Of a stretch of DNA of 64,000 nt, positions 1 to 11,236 are shown piece by piece. The stretch's first letter is position 1. The number at the start of each line of letters is the position of its first letter. The DNA comes from Ixodes scapularis (taxonomy: Eukaryota; Arthropoda; Arachnida; Ixodida; Ixodidae). The notes under the pieces were generated by a model. It saw nothing but the letters and a program-made list of their open reading frames with translations. It was not told the DNA's origin and did not search any database. Location of the stretch: the NCBI RefSeq assembly GCF_016920785.2, contig NW_024609835.1, positions 20,317,108-20,381,107 on the forward strand, in the 5' to 3' direction. The position numbers and the translations under genes were made by a program.

Positions 1-450
1 CATCGCATATATATTTCTTTGACCTCTATAGCTCTCCGCGGTTTGGTTTTATTTCCCCGGAATGATCTACTCCGCCGAAGACGGCCGCCCACCTCTCCCG
101 CGACCCGCATTCGCCTCGGCGTAGAAAGGGGGACCGCTGTGATTTCCCGATTTCCGTCGTCCGTTCGCGGCATATGCGGAAGACAGGCGCTGGCATGGCT
201 TTCCTGGGAGAAAGAGGGGAGCTCTCAAAGAGCGAGCAGACGCCGCAATCCGCGTCTTCAGGGTCGATGGCGGCCGGCGTACCTCCCTCGCACGTCGTGT
301 CCCGCCCGGACTCCAGCGGGAGGCAGACTCCCGTTCACCCCTAGCTGACAGTGCCGTGGGAGCTACCCCACTCGCCGGACAAATCCACCGCCTCCTTTTC
401 ATCTACTGACTTCGCTCTCCACGCGTGGGCATGGGCAATGTTACCTACAA
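1..450. other. GC-rich non-coding stretch, no gene recognised
   Basis: This segment is rich in CpG and has overlapping open frames on both strands (about 110 codons each), as high GC content alone would produce. I see no recognisable domain, splice pair or start context. It could be the edge of a CpG-rich promoter or a repeat. I assign no function. Confidence 0.5.
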
Positions 451-600
451 TACAAGGCCTGTGGATGACGTCATCGTGAGTGGATCCCCGACCTGTATCA
501 AGCAGCCAACATGCTGAACCTCGACGCCGGGGGGCGTTTCGCTCGTTGTGAGAAGCTTCAAAAGCACCGGCGACGCTGCTGACGCAAGCTAGACAGCACT
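451..600 (+). repeat. Dispersed repeat with CRE palindrome, copy 1
   Basis: The stretch beginning ACAAGGCCTG, followed by ATGACGTCAT and GTGAGTGGATCC, recurs in reverse orientation at about 25190-25361. Similarity continues past that core into CAAGC-GC-AACA-GCTGAA and GCTCGTT-TGAGA blocks, so this is a shared repeat of about 150 bp and not one motif. The two copies are diverged. The central TGACGTCA is a perfect CRE/ATF-type palindrome. The family is not one I can name. Confidence 0.6.
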
Positions 601-1240
601 GCCTGGGTTCACTAGGGATGACGTGTGAGGTGGAATCGCGCTGGCCTTGTTTTCTTTGTGGTATTCGTAGGGGGGGGGGGGTGATCACGTGGCGAAAGAT
701 GGACGTAGGACTGGTCCAACGTGCACGTAGCTTCCGCCCCGCTGTCTGTTTACAAGTGAGCAGAGTTAAGAACCTCCACTTCCGATGCCCCTCGTCCGCT
801 ATTGACTTTTCCCCCAGGGGACCGGGGCAGCATTCGTCGTCTTCCGACGCCCGCATTTCACCGGCTTTCTCCGTTTTGGTGTATTTACCGAGGCGCACAA
901 CAAGCGCGCCGCCGCCGTCGGGCCGATCGAGGCTCCGGTGACGACGACGACGGCGGCTGCATACATTCTTTGCGAAGCTCTTTCATTTGTACCGCCCAAA
1001 AACAGGCTCCGCCACCGACCGTCTTCGATTCGTCCTTCGATCCTGGCTCCTAGGGTGTCCTCCTCTTGTCCTGGGGAGGTGTAAGATTGCGGCTTTCGTT
1101 TCGAGAGACCACTATCTCGGAGCATTAGCGAACTGCTTTCGTTCATGCTCCTGTCTTTTTTGCTCTGTCCTACGAGTATGTTCATCATTTCTTACGTGTT
1201 ATTTCTCTCTCTCTCTCTCTCTCTATTTCTCAGATCTTGA
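601..1240. other. GC-rich spacer ending in a (TC)n tract
   Basis: An 11-base G run is followed by GATCACGTGGC near 670-695, and a GC-rich block at 895-960 contains GAC/GGC triplets. A pyrimidine tract of about 21 bases at 1204-1224 is followed by TTTCAG at about 1227-1232, which resembles a 3' splice site. No downstream exon with recognisable coding content follows, so I leave it as a possible chance acceptor. Confidence 0.4.
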
Positions 1241-4130
1241 TGAAGTGTATCGATTATCTGTATGCTGGTCTTTTGCTTCGGAGTACGTCGTTTTAAGGGG
1301 ACCAAGGGACGGTACCATTTCTGTTTCGGAGACGATCGCGATGGCGACACTTCTGTTTTTTTTTCTTTCTTGTTAGCTTTGAGTCCTGTTTTTCGGGCAC
1401 GAAAAGTTCCGTCTGGGTTTTGTGATTTCGCTGATTTCCCTTTGTGTGCGCGTGGGTCTCTCTGTCTTTGTTGGCCAGTCAGGTCTGCTATTATGTATAT
1501 ACAATACTAATTCTTTTTTTTTTTTCTGGACTGCACATAGGAGTTCATTATTCAGTCTGGCTGGTCGATCTAGGGTTTCTCTCAACTTGGCGGCCGCTGT
1601 TACGTCTTAATATTTTATTGCTCTCCACTTAATATAAACTACATCTGGATTACACGCTCAATAACATTTAGATAATTTAATATGTGTCTGTCTGTTTTCG
1701 TCATGACTAAGTGATAATCAGAAGTACGTTCCTTTTTCACGACTTACTCCCGTGTCTTTTTGTTTTTCTCCTATAAATGCAACGTATTTTTATTCCTCCC
1801 AACGCGCACGAAACGCAGTTATTGAACAGTTCAAAAGTCATCTGATACAAAAAAAAAAAAAATTTCATTTTGTGCATCTCTAGATAAACGTGCAAATGCA
1901 CTTGCCTAAATCGAAGAGAGTCAAATTGGAAGACGACCAGAGCTGAGACGTCCGAGGCACGGTCTAAGGGGGTCACTCCACGCGACCACGCGTCCAAAAG
2001 TTGTTTTAATAAAGGTACTTTTGATCGTTCGGTTGATATGAAATAACAATCCACACTTCCATGCTACAGCCTGCCCGAAAAACAAAGTTCCGTCGACAAA
2101 AAAAAAAAAAAAAATAAATAAAGCATCACTTTTTTTTATATAGTTTATAATTGTTACATAGTTCGCAACGGGTGCCTGACCCGCACGTAAAATATTTTCA
2201 CACACAGCATACCTTCAAAAATGTCTTCCTATTAGCTCACAAAGACGCTTGCATGACGCACAAATTATTATGAACATATCATCACACAATCCCTAACGTC
2301 TCGTCTAAATGAACGATCTAGAAGAAAATAAATATAATTATATTCCGCACCGGCGAAAAAAGTTTTACCTTTAAAGCACGCATAGTTCGGTAATTTCCTT
2401 AGGTATGCCTACTCTTATAACTTCTCAAATGCCCTCAGTTTTCTCTGGTTATAGCGCTAGACCGAGGAAATGAAAGTAAGGGAAGGTGGCCGGTTTCCGC
2501 GCGGTGACTTTCTTTTTTCTTGCACATACTGATAATATATTTGTAGCAAAGCAAGTTTATTCTTTCATTTGTCGTATTGGTCATGATCTTGAAAATACCT
2601 AAGAAAGGATGAATGAATGATGACAATGAAATTATTGCAAAGGTGCAGGCGAGCTGGACAAGAATAAGGATAATGATCCCTGGAAAAGGGAAACGAGAGG
2701 GATAAAGGATAAACCTAGCTGTGTTTGAAGATCACTTATAACTTTTGAACAATATATCTGTTTCGCCTCTGGTTCGAACCTCTAGCCCTACCTTTGGCCG
2801 GAGAATGAGCATAGTGTATTTGTGCAGAAAAAAAAAAAAAAACTAATTTTTTTCGGGGGCACGTTTTGTAGATCGAACGATAATTCACACACAACAACAA
2901 ACAAAGGAACATAATGCTCAGAAAAAAAGAAAAAAAAACACTGTTCGAATGATATGCCGGTGGGCTTATTATAGTGACGCCGACCTCAAAGGGCCCTCGC
3001 ATAAAGACGCCTGTACAGGTCGAGGGCATCAAAAAGGCCGACGGCGTGAAACCGTCCGCGTTGCCCGCGCGCCGTAAAAGGGCTCCCCGAACGTGCCAAT
3101 ATCTATCGGTATTCCGCGGGCTGACGCCATCATAGATCGACACCGGGAGTGCCCACCCGCAAACTTTTATTTTTACGGCCGGGAGAGGGAGAGAGAGACA
3201 CGAGTGTGCTCGAGGGGAGATGGAAAGTGGGGGGCCCCTACTTTCATGCCTCCGTTTCACCTAGCGATGGATCGCTGCGGACTCTACCAGCCATTCGAGC
3301 CAATACAGAGCTGGGAAGGTATCACGTGATAACTGGCCCCGCGCGCCGCTGCGCCACAATCGAACGTTATGTGTTACTGACATGACATTAGATTAGCTTC
3401 GGTGTCATCGTGAGGCATTGGGTTGCAACCGAGTATACCAGAATGAGTAAATATTCACCGATGAGAAGGGAAAGTGGAATGAGTAAGGAGGGAAAGGGTG
3501 GAGAAATGGAGAGGACTCTCGTGGCTATGCGGTTTACAATCAAAAAAGCAAACACCACGTCGTAACTCCCACGAGGAAAAAAAAGGGGGGGGGGGAGGGT
3601 CGGGCTGGATTGAGGAAAAGCAGGAACGGTTAACGAAGTAAGAAACAACGACGTAGATCTCCAACAGTACCCAGAGAATAGGAAAGTTTGAGATCGTTTC
3701 GGTTACTCCGAGACCCCCGATAAGGACATCCGACAAGGGTACCCTATAACGATACGGGGCATGCACAAAGACTGTGGTGGAGTGTCGGGCATTGTTATCG
3801 AAATCATCGAAACACTCTACTAAAAGCCTCTATTAGCTCCGCGATCTGTCGCCATATAACATGAAGTACAAAGAGTGTTACCAAGGTACCAATTTTTTTG
3901 GAGGAAAAAAAGAAAGCGTTTACAAGTGGTAAAAGAAAACAAACATGAAGATTAATATATTTGCTTCATTTTTTTTTTGTTTTAACATTTAAGGTAGTCG
4001 ATTTCCAGTTGCGTATTTCAAGCGCGACACGACCGAAACTTGTACAAGTGATGAACCTGAACGGCGTCTCCGACTAGCTCGTATAGCGTCCCGTACCTCT
4101 TGTGCACCGAAGTGCCGCCTACAACGTAAA
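1241..4130. other. AT-rich non-coding DNA, no gene recognised
   Basis: Homopolymer A/T runs (for example about 1850-1863, 2098-2114, 2828-2842) break the sequence up, and open frames are short and rich in homopolymer-coded residues. A GC-richer island at 3000-3370 holds a GGGAGAGGGAGAGAGAGA tract and a TATCACGTGATA palindrome near 3320. A G run sits near 3586-3596. I see no protein family, RNA gene or complete transposon here. Confidence 0.5.
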
Positions 4131-4139
4131 CTAAATTAT

Positions 4140-4340
4140 TCAACTATTTTGATTAAACCTGAGACTGGAGCATAAATGAACGCATAATTTAAATTGGAAC
4201 AGAAAATTACAGGACGACAAAAGAGCAGAAAAGGACAGGACGACGTCGTCCTGTCCTTTTCTGTTCCTTCCAAATATGTGTTCATTTCTGCTACAGTCTG
4301 AGGTTTATTCAACATGGTAAACATTCACCAGCTTGCCTGC
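4140..4340. repeat. Zero-spacer palindrome (foldback) copy 1
   Basis: The centre GGACAGGACGAC/GTCGTCCTGTCC (between 4234 and 4235) has no spacer. Arms extend outward through AACAGAAAA, TTCAT, CAGACT and CCTGAG matches to about 4147 and 4310. The left arm contains an extra segment of about 22 bases (near 4210-4230) that partly repeats the central ACAGGACGAC, so the arms are unequal. The right flank (CATGGTAAACATTCACCAGC followed by CTGCACCCTTAC) recurs after the palindrome at 33758-33911, which shows a dispersed family. It probably belongs to the foldback class of DNA element. Confidence 0.8.
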
Positions 4341-4479
4341 ACCCTTACAATATTATCAAAAATAATTCATATCAGCGCGTTTTCGATTTCAGTACGCATT
4401 ATTGAAATGCTGGAGATCAATCGTAAAAGCACTTGAGGAAAAAAAAATTGAAGAAACCTAAGCACTTCTTAAGAGTTGT
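4341..4479. other. Short unassigned spacer
   Basis: This is AT-rich sequence between the palindrome and the next repeat block. I see nothing in it. Confidence 0.4.
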
Positions 4480-4567
4480 GAATGCGAAAGCATGAATGTC
4501 GTTCTACGGCTTAATTTGTCTGCGGTGTACTGGCGTGGACGGCCACGTTTTGCTACTACCGAGGTAG

Positions 4568-4862
4568 CGGCCGGCAGCCGAGCGCGCTCTCTCGGGAAGC
4601 GGCCGCAGTGACTCCCTTCCCCCCCCCCCCCCCCCCTTTCCGGCATCGCCTGCACGAGAGCGGTGGCCGAGAGCGCGCTTTCGTGAAGCGGCCGCAGCCC
4701 CCCCCCCCCTAACTCCGGCAACGCCTGCACGAGAGCGGTGGCCGAGAGCGCGCTCTCTTGAAGCGGCCGCAGCCCCGCCCCCCCCCCCCCCCCCCCCCTT
4801 TCCGGTATCGCCTGCACGAGAGCGGCGGCCGAGCGCGCGCTCTTGTGAAGCGGCCGCCCATG
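4568..4862. repeat. GC-rich tandem repeat with long C runs
   Basis: Four copies of a unit containing AAGCGGCCGC (starting near 4597, 4686, 4761 and 4848) are spaced 89, 75 and 87 bases apart. Each unit has a GAGCGCGCTCT-type block, the NotI-like GCGGCCGC, a C run of variable length, then CGCCTGCACGAGAGCGG. Unit length varies mainly with the C run. The array is a CpG-dense minisatellite and would be prone to length change. The repetitive minus-strand frame across it is not taken as a gene. Confidence 0.8.
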
Positions 4863-4967
4863 ACTATCTAGGAGCCGTTCTTCTCGGCGCGTGGGAGAAT
4901 AGCCACTTCTTTCGCGTTCTTTTTGCAGTTACAGACGCCGCCGGCTCCGCTCCATGAGATATGTCAA

Positions 4968-5075
4968 GGATGAAGAAAGAATACAACAATTAAAACAGGG
5001 ACAACACAACCACATCTTTCATGAAAGACGTGGTTGTGTCGTCCTTGTTTTAATTCTTTTGTTCTTTCTTCATCC
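4968..5075. repeat. Hairpin unit with 54-base arms
   Basis: The 108-base stretch is an inverted repeat centred on CTTTCATGAAAG (5016-5027) with only a few mismatches between arms and no real loop. It is followed by CATGACTTAAACCAACACGC, a tag resembling the CATAAGTTAACCAGCACGC after the hairpin near 35440-35530. The further flank TCTTCTCCCAAGCATT is identical to sequence at about 21633-21648, next to another hairpin. The arm sequence itself differs from those other hairpins. Confidence 0.8.
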
Positions 5076-5179
5076 ATGACTTAAACCAACACGCTCTTCT
5101 CCCAAGCATTCCTTGAGATAGTTAATGCTTTCGAATTAAAAAAATGAGCAAACGGAGCTACTATTGCCGCCACTAGACA

Positions 5180-5548
5180 TCCCTGTCCGCTCGGGCTTGA
5201 GTTTCTGTCCCATTTGTAAGTAACGCGTTACGTGTAACGCGTTTCTTGTACGTTATTTTACCGGTAACGAAATGACGGCCAACTTTCTTTTTAAGAGGAG
5301 GAACGAGTAAATTATATTTCTTACCTTTTGTTAAGGAAACGAGTTGCGGTGTTCAGTTCTGGAGGGGAACATGCACAACGTAAGAACCCTCCCCTCTAGT
5401 TCTTACTATTTAGTTTGAATTTTATACTGTACTGTATTTCAAGTGTTGAAGAACAGGGGCCTGTCAATCTGCAGCTGCATCTTTTTTCTCCCCCCTCCAC
5501 ACTCCTTTTAAGTGAAAATAAACAAATATATGTACATACATACATATA

Positions 5549-5551
<3 letters not shown>
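5180..5551. mobile_element. Left part of a GTAACG-rich element (hAT-like?)
   Basis: Dense GTAACG/CGTTAC motifs at 5218-5270 resemble the subterminal motif clusters of many hAT elements. A matching cluster occurs at 6640-6765, beyond the foldback insertion. The two could be the ends of one element later split by the (TA)n tract and the 802 bp insertion. No transposase frame is visible, and the outer ends are not certain. Confidence 0.35.

Positions 5552-5615
<64 letters not shown>
5552..5615. repeat. (TA)n microsatellite
   Basis: About 32 TA units run directly into the CAGGGTG end of the foldback element. A shorter TA tract (6418-6430) continues on its other side, so the element appears to have inserted into this microsatellite. 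Confidence 0.9.
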
Positions 5616-5618
<3 letters not shown>

Positions 5619-6417
5619 GGTGTTTTTTTATTCTTACACATTTGTTTAAAAAAGAAAGTGACAGCTACAATAATGCGGTTTGTGCAGGTGGGTTATATGG
5701 CCAGGCGGACATTATGTGGGTGGCTAATCTTTGCGATAAGTCGTCTAATTAATTAAAATTTGTTAATTAACCTTTTATTACTTAAAATAAACATATGGTT
5801 TCAATTAGAAAATTGCTGAGCATCATCGAAAACCCCTAAATCAACTATTTTTAGCAGGGTATAACGCCAGGGCAGGATTTTACGGCGTTCTGTAAAAACG
5901 CTCTACTTGGACGCATTTCTAGATTTCGGTTCCTTATCGGAGCGCATCCCCGCGCCCGCGATCCTGCTCCCCGGTGGTCGCGACGCGAAGCCACCTCCTC
6001 GCCTCCCTCGTAGAATGGACGGAAGTACGGCGCACGTGTGTTGCGCGTCTCAGTCACTGGGGAGCAGGACCGCGGGCGCGGGGATGCGCTCCGATAAGAA
6101 ACCGAAATCTAGAAACGCGTCCAAATGGAGCGTTTTTACAGAACGCTGTAAAATGCTTCCCCGGCGTTATATCCTTCGAAAAATACTTGATTTAGTGGCT
6201 TTCGATGACGCTCTACAAGTTCCTAATTGAAATCATATGTCTATTTCCACTAATTAAAAAAGTTAATTAACAAATTTTAATTAATTAGCCGACTTATTCC
6301 AAAGATTAGCCACCCACATAATGTACGCCTGGCCGTATAACCCACCTGCACAAACCGCATTAGTGTAGCTTTCACGTTTTTTTTAAACAAATGTGTAAGA
6401 ATAAAAAAAAAAACCTG
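5616..6417. mobile_element. 802 bp foldback DNA element in a TA tract
   Basis: The ends begin CAGGGTGTTTTTTTATTC on the left and its near complement on the right. The arms of about 370 bases (5616-5985 and 6048-6417) match over nearly their whole length, including GTGGGTGGCTAATCTTTG, GCTGAGCATCATCGAAAAC and the GC-rich CGGAGCGCATCCCCGCGCCC near the centre. The loop is about 60 bases. Flanks on both sides are TA repeats, consistent with a TA target. There is no transposase, so it is non-autonomous. A diverged, truncated relative lies at 33965-34400. Confidence 0.85.
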
Positions 6418-6430
6418 TATATATATATAG

Positions 6431-6770
6431 AGAGAGAGAGAGACAGAGATACCCCAGCTGGCGACTCTAATTTGCAGCACGAGAAAACGCTAGAAAGATT
6501 CTAATAAGATGTGCACAAGGTATGCCAGTATAGTCCCAGTTATCGCTGAGTGAGTGCTTTTAAGAGCAAGCAAATATTTACGACGACAAATACTGGAAGC
6601 GTATACTGGTTTATGAAAACGATAGATTCAGAGGAACGAGAAAATAACGCTTTACTTTCAGGCGGAGGTAAAGCGTTACTTTTTGAATGGCAGTAACGAG
6701 TAGCGACCTAGTTACGTTTTGGGTGAATTACCTGCAACGGTATTTAGTTTCATTTTTCATGTAACGTGCA
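6431..6770. mobile_element. Right GTAACG-rich segment
   Basis: A (GA)n tract at 6430-6448 is followed by sequence containing GTTACT and GTAACG motifs at 6645-6765. These mirror the cluster at 5218-5270 and may be the far end of the same interrupted element. The assignment rests on motif density only. Confidence 0.3.
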
Positions 6771-9700
6771 CATGTCTGGTTTCGGTCAGCTAACCGTCAG
6801 CAGATTGGGCCACAGGAGGACAGGTGGCAACCATGGCCATTTCTGCGGGTACACCATTTTCAGTTATGCCACATTAAAAAAAAAAAAAAAATGTACTCCC
6901 GACCTTTGGCGTCTTCAGACGGAAATCGAGGGAAATAAAATAAAGTCGCGGCCAAGACCTCCGGTCGGAGATGCGTTCCAGAGACACCGGCGCCGGTCCA
7001 GAAAAAGAGCCACGAAGCACTTTGGAGGGCGCGTGCTTCTCGAGGGCGCAGTATCGCCATCGATCGTATCACGGCATCGTGGTTCAGAGAGGCGCTACCT
7101 CGAAAATATGAAGCCGTTGTTATGTGCTCCCTGCGAAAAGAGTAACAAAGGATCGATCTCCTCGCGCCCTTCTCTGCCCTCAGAGGCGAGGCTGGCGAGA
7201 TGCCGAAAATTGCTGGCAACACGGAGCAGCGGCTGGGATGGAGAAGTAAGGAGGTACCAAGCAGGAGGAAAGGAAGTACGCGATACAAAAGACCGTTAAC
7301 TTCCCAGCTTCTGGCTTCTATGGTAGCGGTCAAAGAGGTTTGGTTTTATTGAACTCCATACGCCGTGGCGCACTATGGAAGGTTCATGGGACGGATGCGA
7401 AACACCGCACACTGCACCGCAGCAGTTGATCTGAACACGGCATTGGAACTTTTACGTGTGTTACTCGTAAACATGTTTTAGTGGTGGACAACAGAATATG
7501 ATCGCGCACGTTGGTGTCCCACGAGAGCGCGATGCATAACACCGGTCTGTTTTATGGTAGCACTTCACGAACTGCGAAAGAGAAACGACATAAATTCTGA
7601 GGCGGGCTACACCTGACTAATTACTTGCGCACCACAGGTGTGGTACATCTCCATCTAATTCGAAGCCTGGTTTGTTCACAAAAGATACAGATATGGAGCG
7701 TAATTAAGCCAGGTCTAAGAGTTTCGAACCTCCTTGTTTTGATTCCAGCTGTGAGGATCTGCTAAGAATTATAGCCTTTGTCTCTTTTAAATCAGAACAA
7801 ACCAAAAAGATACATGGGAATAAGTAACCTCCTACAATGACCATGAGGTTTCAGTATCAAAACAACGGTAAATGCAAAACGACGCCTTTTGTACCCGAGC
7901 CGTTGTGCCCCTTGGGCGCCAATACCATTGTCACGGTAGAGTCGAAAAATTGATAAAAGCGAGAGGAATAACTGGTGTTGAACAACTTTATATCAGGGAG
8001 GCGTGGGTGGCAGAACACATGCAGGAGTGCCTGCATCATTAGTATTTAATTTATAACAAAGGTTAAAAAAAAAGACAACAAACCAATGGATTGGTGCGAC
8101 CCGCATGCAATGAAGATTTTAATTGTATGCGTAGCGCAAACTTGGAGAAGCATACGTCGCCACAAAGGAGTCGCGGGAGTGGAGGGCACGGAACACTCGA
8201 TTAGTCGAGTATAGGCGCACATCGCTTCCTCCCTTCTCAATTTTTTCGAAGCTACAAAGCGTAATATAACGTTTCAGAAAATGATGCATACGGGCAGCTC
8301 AACGCGTACAATAAGAGATCAGCCTCGACATCTCGCTACCAGTGGCGCGCTCCTTGTTTTGATGAGCTCGATGCAGGGAACGAGTGGTTGTCGAGGCAAG
8401 CATCCGCGGCGCGCTGCTTGTAAATTACCTCACGGTTCCGTTCCGCTGCCGTCATTAAATTCTCATTAACAACGGGGCGTGCTACGAAACGCAAATTAAG
8501 TTTCACAAAAGCCGCCGCGCTCTTGAGCGACGCGCTATTTGTAGGAGGCACACATTTTTGTTGATAGCGTTCTTTTTTTTTTTCTTTGAATTTTTTCGTG
8601 GATTTTACGGGGTGAGTTTTTATCCCAAATATATCTAAGCGCACGCCTTTTATGTTGTTCCTTGGGCAACACTTGATTCTGTTTTCCAGCGTTGCCGTTT
8701 GCATATACGTGCTATAGCTAGCTAGACGCTATGCACCGAATACGCTGTAAACAAGTGAAAGAATTTCCCCAGTCTTCGTTCGCACGGCGCGCGGTGGCGG
8801 AACAGTTGCCGTTGACACAGCGCGCTCAGCGAACATGTGACCGGGTGAAGTCGGCGAGCTGCTCGTAGTCATAAGCTTTGTCGCTGTATATATTCTCCGC
8901 GGAGTTCACTGTTTTTTTTAAAGTCAGGAATACGACACTTCTACAAACGCAGCACAGTGCAAGGTCACCTCACAAGAAAAGCATATATTAGTTCAAATTT
9001 GTTTTTGCTTAACAGCAATTCGTTTCGCGGTAAACAATGTAAACCTAAAAAAAAAAAAAAAAAGTTTATACTTTGTGATTGAATATGTGCGGTATTGGTT
9101 CGTATATTTTCAGAAAAAAATAATTTATTTTCCGGATTGATTAGCAGAATGCCAGATTTGTATACGTGCGAATAATATGTTTAAACTATTAGTTAACAAC
9201 TTACCACTACGTTTATTTTTCACATTTAATTTTTTTTATATCACATTCTGCAGTCAAAGACACGGTAGGAGTAGATGAAAATAAAACACACAACTAGCCA
9301 ACATCCGACAATGCTTTTAAAGCAGCGAAAGCACACAAGAGCAGTAAGCAACGGCGTAGTTATTAAAGCATCAAAGTAACTTCAGTGAAACACTAAAACA
9401 CAAGTACGGGAAAAAAAAGCCCGAACGACGTTATCTGGCAAAGTCAAATGTACTGATTCAAACGATTCACAAAATGGAAGATGCACCCGCAGCTACGCGG
9501 ATTTCCTTACGGTACACCTGGACCGCTGGTGAATACTGTCGTTCCGCAATCAGTATTTATAAGCCACAGTTTCATAGGGCGTCTCCATAAAAAAGGCTGT
9601 TTTCACTGAAAGAAAAAGAAAAACAAATACGGCGGGGCCTGTTTTTATAGCAACCCGCTTCCAGCACCTCCATGCCTTCCCCCGTGCTTTGGCCGCGCAT

Positions 9701-10330
9701 GCGCGGTCGAAGTGCACGAGACACCGAAGCGTTCCCGAACGTAAGAAGCTCGTGCTTGAAACCGGACAACGGAAGTTCCCCCTTATTGTTCTCACCTTGT
9801 CAGTTACTATAGGCCTTTTCACCTCAGTAGTTATCTGACTGGCGGATAGAGGGCGCTGACGCACTCGGCACCACCAGAGCAGTGTACAGAGAGAGTTTGG
9901 TCAATGGGAGGAGCGGGCAGAGCCAGGACGTGCACCTGACGCAGGAAGCGTGCTTGACCACGGCTTGACATGCTCTCTTGGCCAAGCAGAAGCCGAAAAA
10001 AATCCCCTAGCGGTGGTAGCGAGAAACAGTTGTAATCATAGATATGTGGTTTTAATAAGCGCCTAAGAGTTAAATCTTGTAACCCTTCATTGTTGAAACT
10101 AGGGTGCATGTGTTGTTTCGATAGTGATCATGCAACGAGACGAACGTGCCGTTCAAACTCTGTTTTGCTCGAACAGAGTGTGAACGCTCGGACGGCAGAT
10201 TCGCGGCGCTCGGCGTCTGGCTTACGGATTACGTCGCTCGTTCAGCTAGTCGCGCTCTTCCACCAACGAGCTTGAGTCTTACCTTAGAGGGGTAAACCGG
10301 AACCCACTGCCTGCATCGGAAATGGCACCC
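6771..10330. other. Mixed non-coding DNA, no gene recognised
   Basis: GC content alternates. 6900-7330 is GC-richer with overlapping open frames of 157 and 177 codons on opposite strands, neither with a family match I recognise. 9000-9470 is AT-rich. A perfect CCGCGCATGCGCGG palindrome lies at 9693-9706. I found no convincing splice structure or RNA gene. Confidence 0.45.
9693..9706. promoter_or_regulatory. NRF1-type palindrome
   Basis: The 14-base palindrome contains GCGCATGCGC, the consensus bound by NRF1 and its insect counterpart Ewg. Such sites usually sit in CpG-rich promoters. Here the surroundings are only moderately GC-rich and no transcript is visible, so function is unproven. Confidence 0.4.
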
Positions 10331-10448
10331 CCCCGGTTGCCGCCATCTTGCCTGTTTGCAACATTAGTGATCACGTGACGTTAAGATGGCTGCGCCCAAA
10401 GGTGGGCCAGATCAGACTGGCCAGATCGCAGTTAGCACATGGGCACTC

Positions 10449-10565
10449 TGGGGCTGCGTTCGAATCTTACTCGAATGGTGCCGAGTTATCGCGGCGAATC
10501 AAGTCATGTGACAAGACAGATGCAGCAGCGCTGGACGCGGGTAGGTTTTCGAACGCAACGGGTAC
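10449..10565. repeat. Short inverted-repeat element (about 115 bp)
   Basis: GGCTGCGTTCGAATCTTACT on the left is answered by an inverted GTTCGAAA-type sequence ending TTTTCGAACGCAACGGG at about 10547-10563. A further direct GCTGCGTTCGG occurs at 10602. The arms match over roughly 15-20 bases. This could be a small MITE or a remnant. Confidence 0.45.
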
Positions 10566-10649
10566 GAGAACTTGACCCAGGAGGGTGATAGAAGCTGCGT
10601 TCGGTTTACTTGGACCTCCTGCACCGGTGCAGAAAAGTGTGGGGCGGTG

Positions 10650-11236
10650 TACTTCCGGTCGTATCTCAATACATATACCTGCAGTGTTGTGTGGAACTCG
10701 CTGAATTCATCTGATGCGGCACAAATTGAAAGAGTGCAGAAACTACTTATTCGTATTGTTTATGATAGGTACTTTAGAAGGAGATGTTTCTACAACTACG
10801 AATATGTTCTTAAAGATTTATTGTTGCAGAACTTGTTAAATAGGAGAATAGCTCGCGACGTTCTATTTTTGCATAAGGTCGTACACGGTCGTGTAGACAG
10901 TGAATTAGTGTCATCCTTAAAATTTCGCGTACCGGCACGTGTTGTTAGAGGATTTAGTATATTTTACCCCTCCATTCAATCGAAATTGTCACCGATGGGA
11001 AGGATGTAGATTTGTGGTAATGAACTGTCCTCTCATGTTGATATCGTTTCAGATTTATCAGTGTTTAGAACGGAGCTACATTTTTATATTTTTAATTCCT
11101 GATTGCATGTTAGTCTGTTCTCTTCTACAAGTGGAAGTCATTGTGTTAAGTCATGTACTACCATTTTATGTGCCGCCACACTATGACCTAGTGGTCGTTC
11201 TGGGACATGATTCTAATAAAGCATTATTATTATTAG
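10650..11236 (+). mobile_element. 3' end of a non-LTR retrotransposon (CR1/Jockey-type LINE)
   Basis: The translated frame contains SVVWNS followed by IERVQKLLIRIVYD, then LLQNLLNRRIARDVLFLHKVVHGRVDSELV, FRVPAR and SPMGRM. These are the ordered landmarks of the region after the reverse transcriptase palm in CR1/Jockey-like LINEs. After a single in-frame stop near 11007 the same frame continues with ICGNELSSHVDIVSDLSVFRTELHFYIF, the usual C-terminal end. AATAAAG at 11216-11222 and a TTA-repeat tail to 11236 close the element. The palm and endonuclease are missing, so it is a 5'-truncated, dead copy. Confidence 0.85.

Larger units (their letters stand above)
4480..5137. mobile_element. Possible TIR-bounded element carrying a GC array and a hairpin
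   Basis: GAATGCGAAAGCAT near 4481 is matched in inverse orientation by ATGCTTTCGAATT near 5126-5138. Between these ends lie the GC-rich tandem array (4568-4860) and the hairpin at 4968-5075. If the ends are true terminal repeats, the unit is a non-autonomous DNA element of about 650 bp. The match is short (about 12 of 14), and no target duplication is clear. The open frame over the array on the minus strand is a product of the repeat. Confidence 0.4.

Noticed and set aside
1204..1376. Possible exon after a (TC)n tract and TTTCAG
   Set aside because: The downstream frame ends in homopolymer-coded residues, with no donor or domain.
4458..4817. 119-codon minus-strand frame with G-rich repeats
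   Set aside because: It is the translation of the GC-rich minisatellite and its C runs, with no domain.
5396..5756. Open frames with YIYIYI repeats
   Set aside because: They are read through the (TA)n microsatellite.
6766..7333. 177- and 157-codon opposing frames
   Set aside because: Composition-driven overlap; no conserved motif was seen in either.
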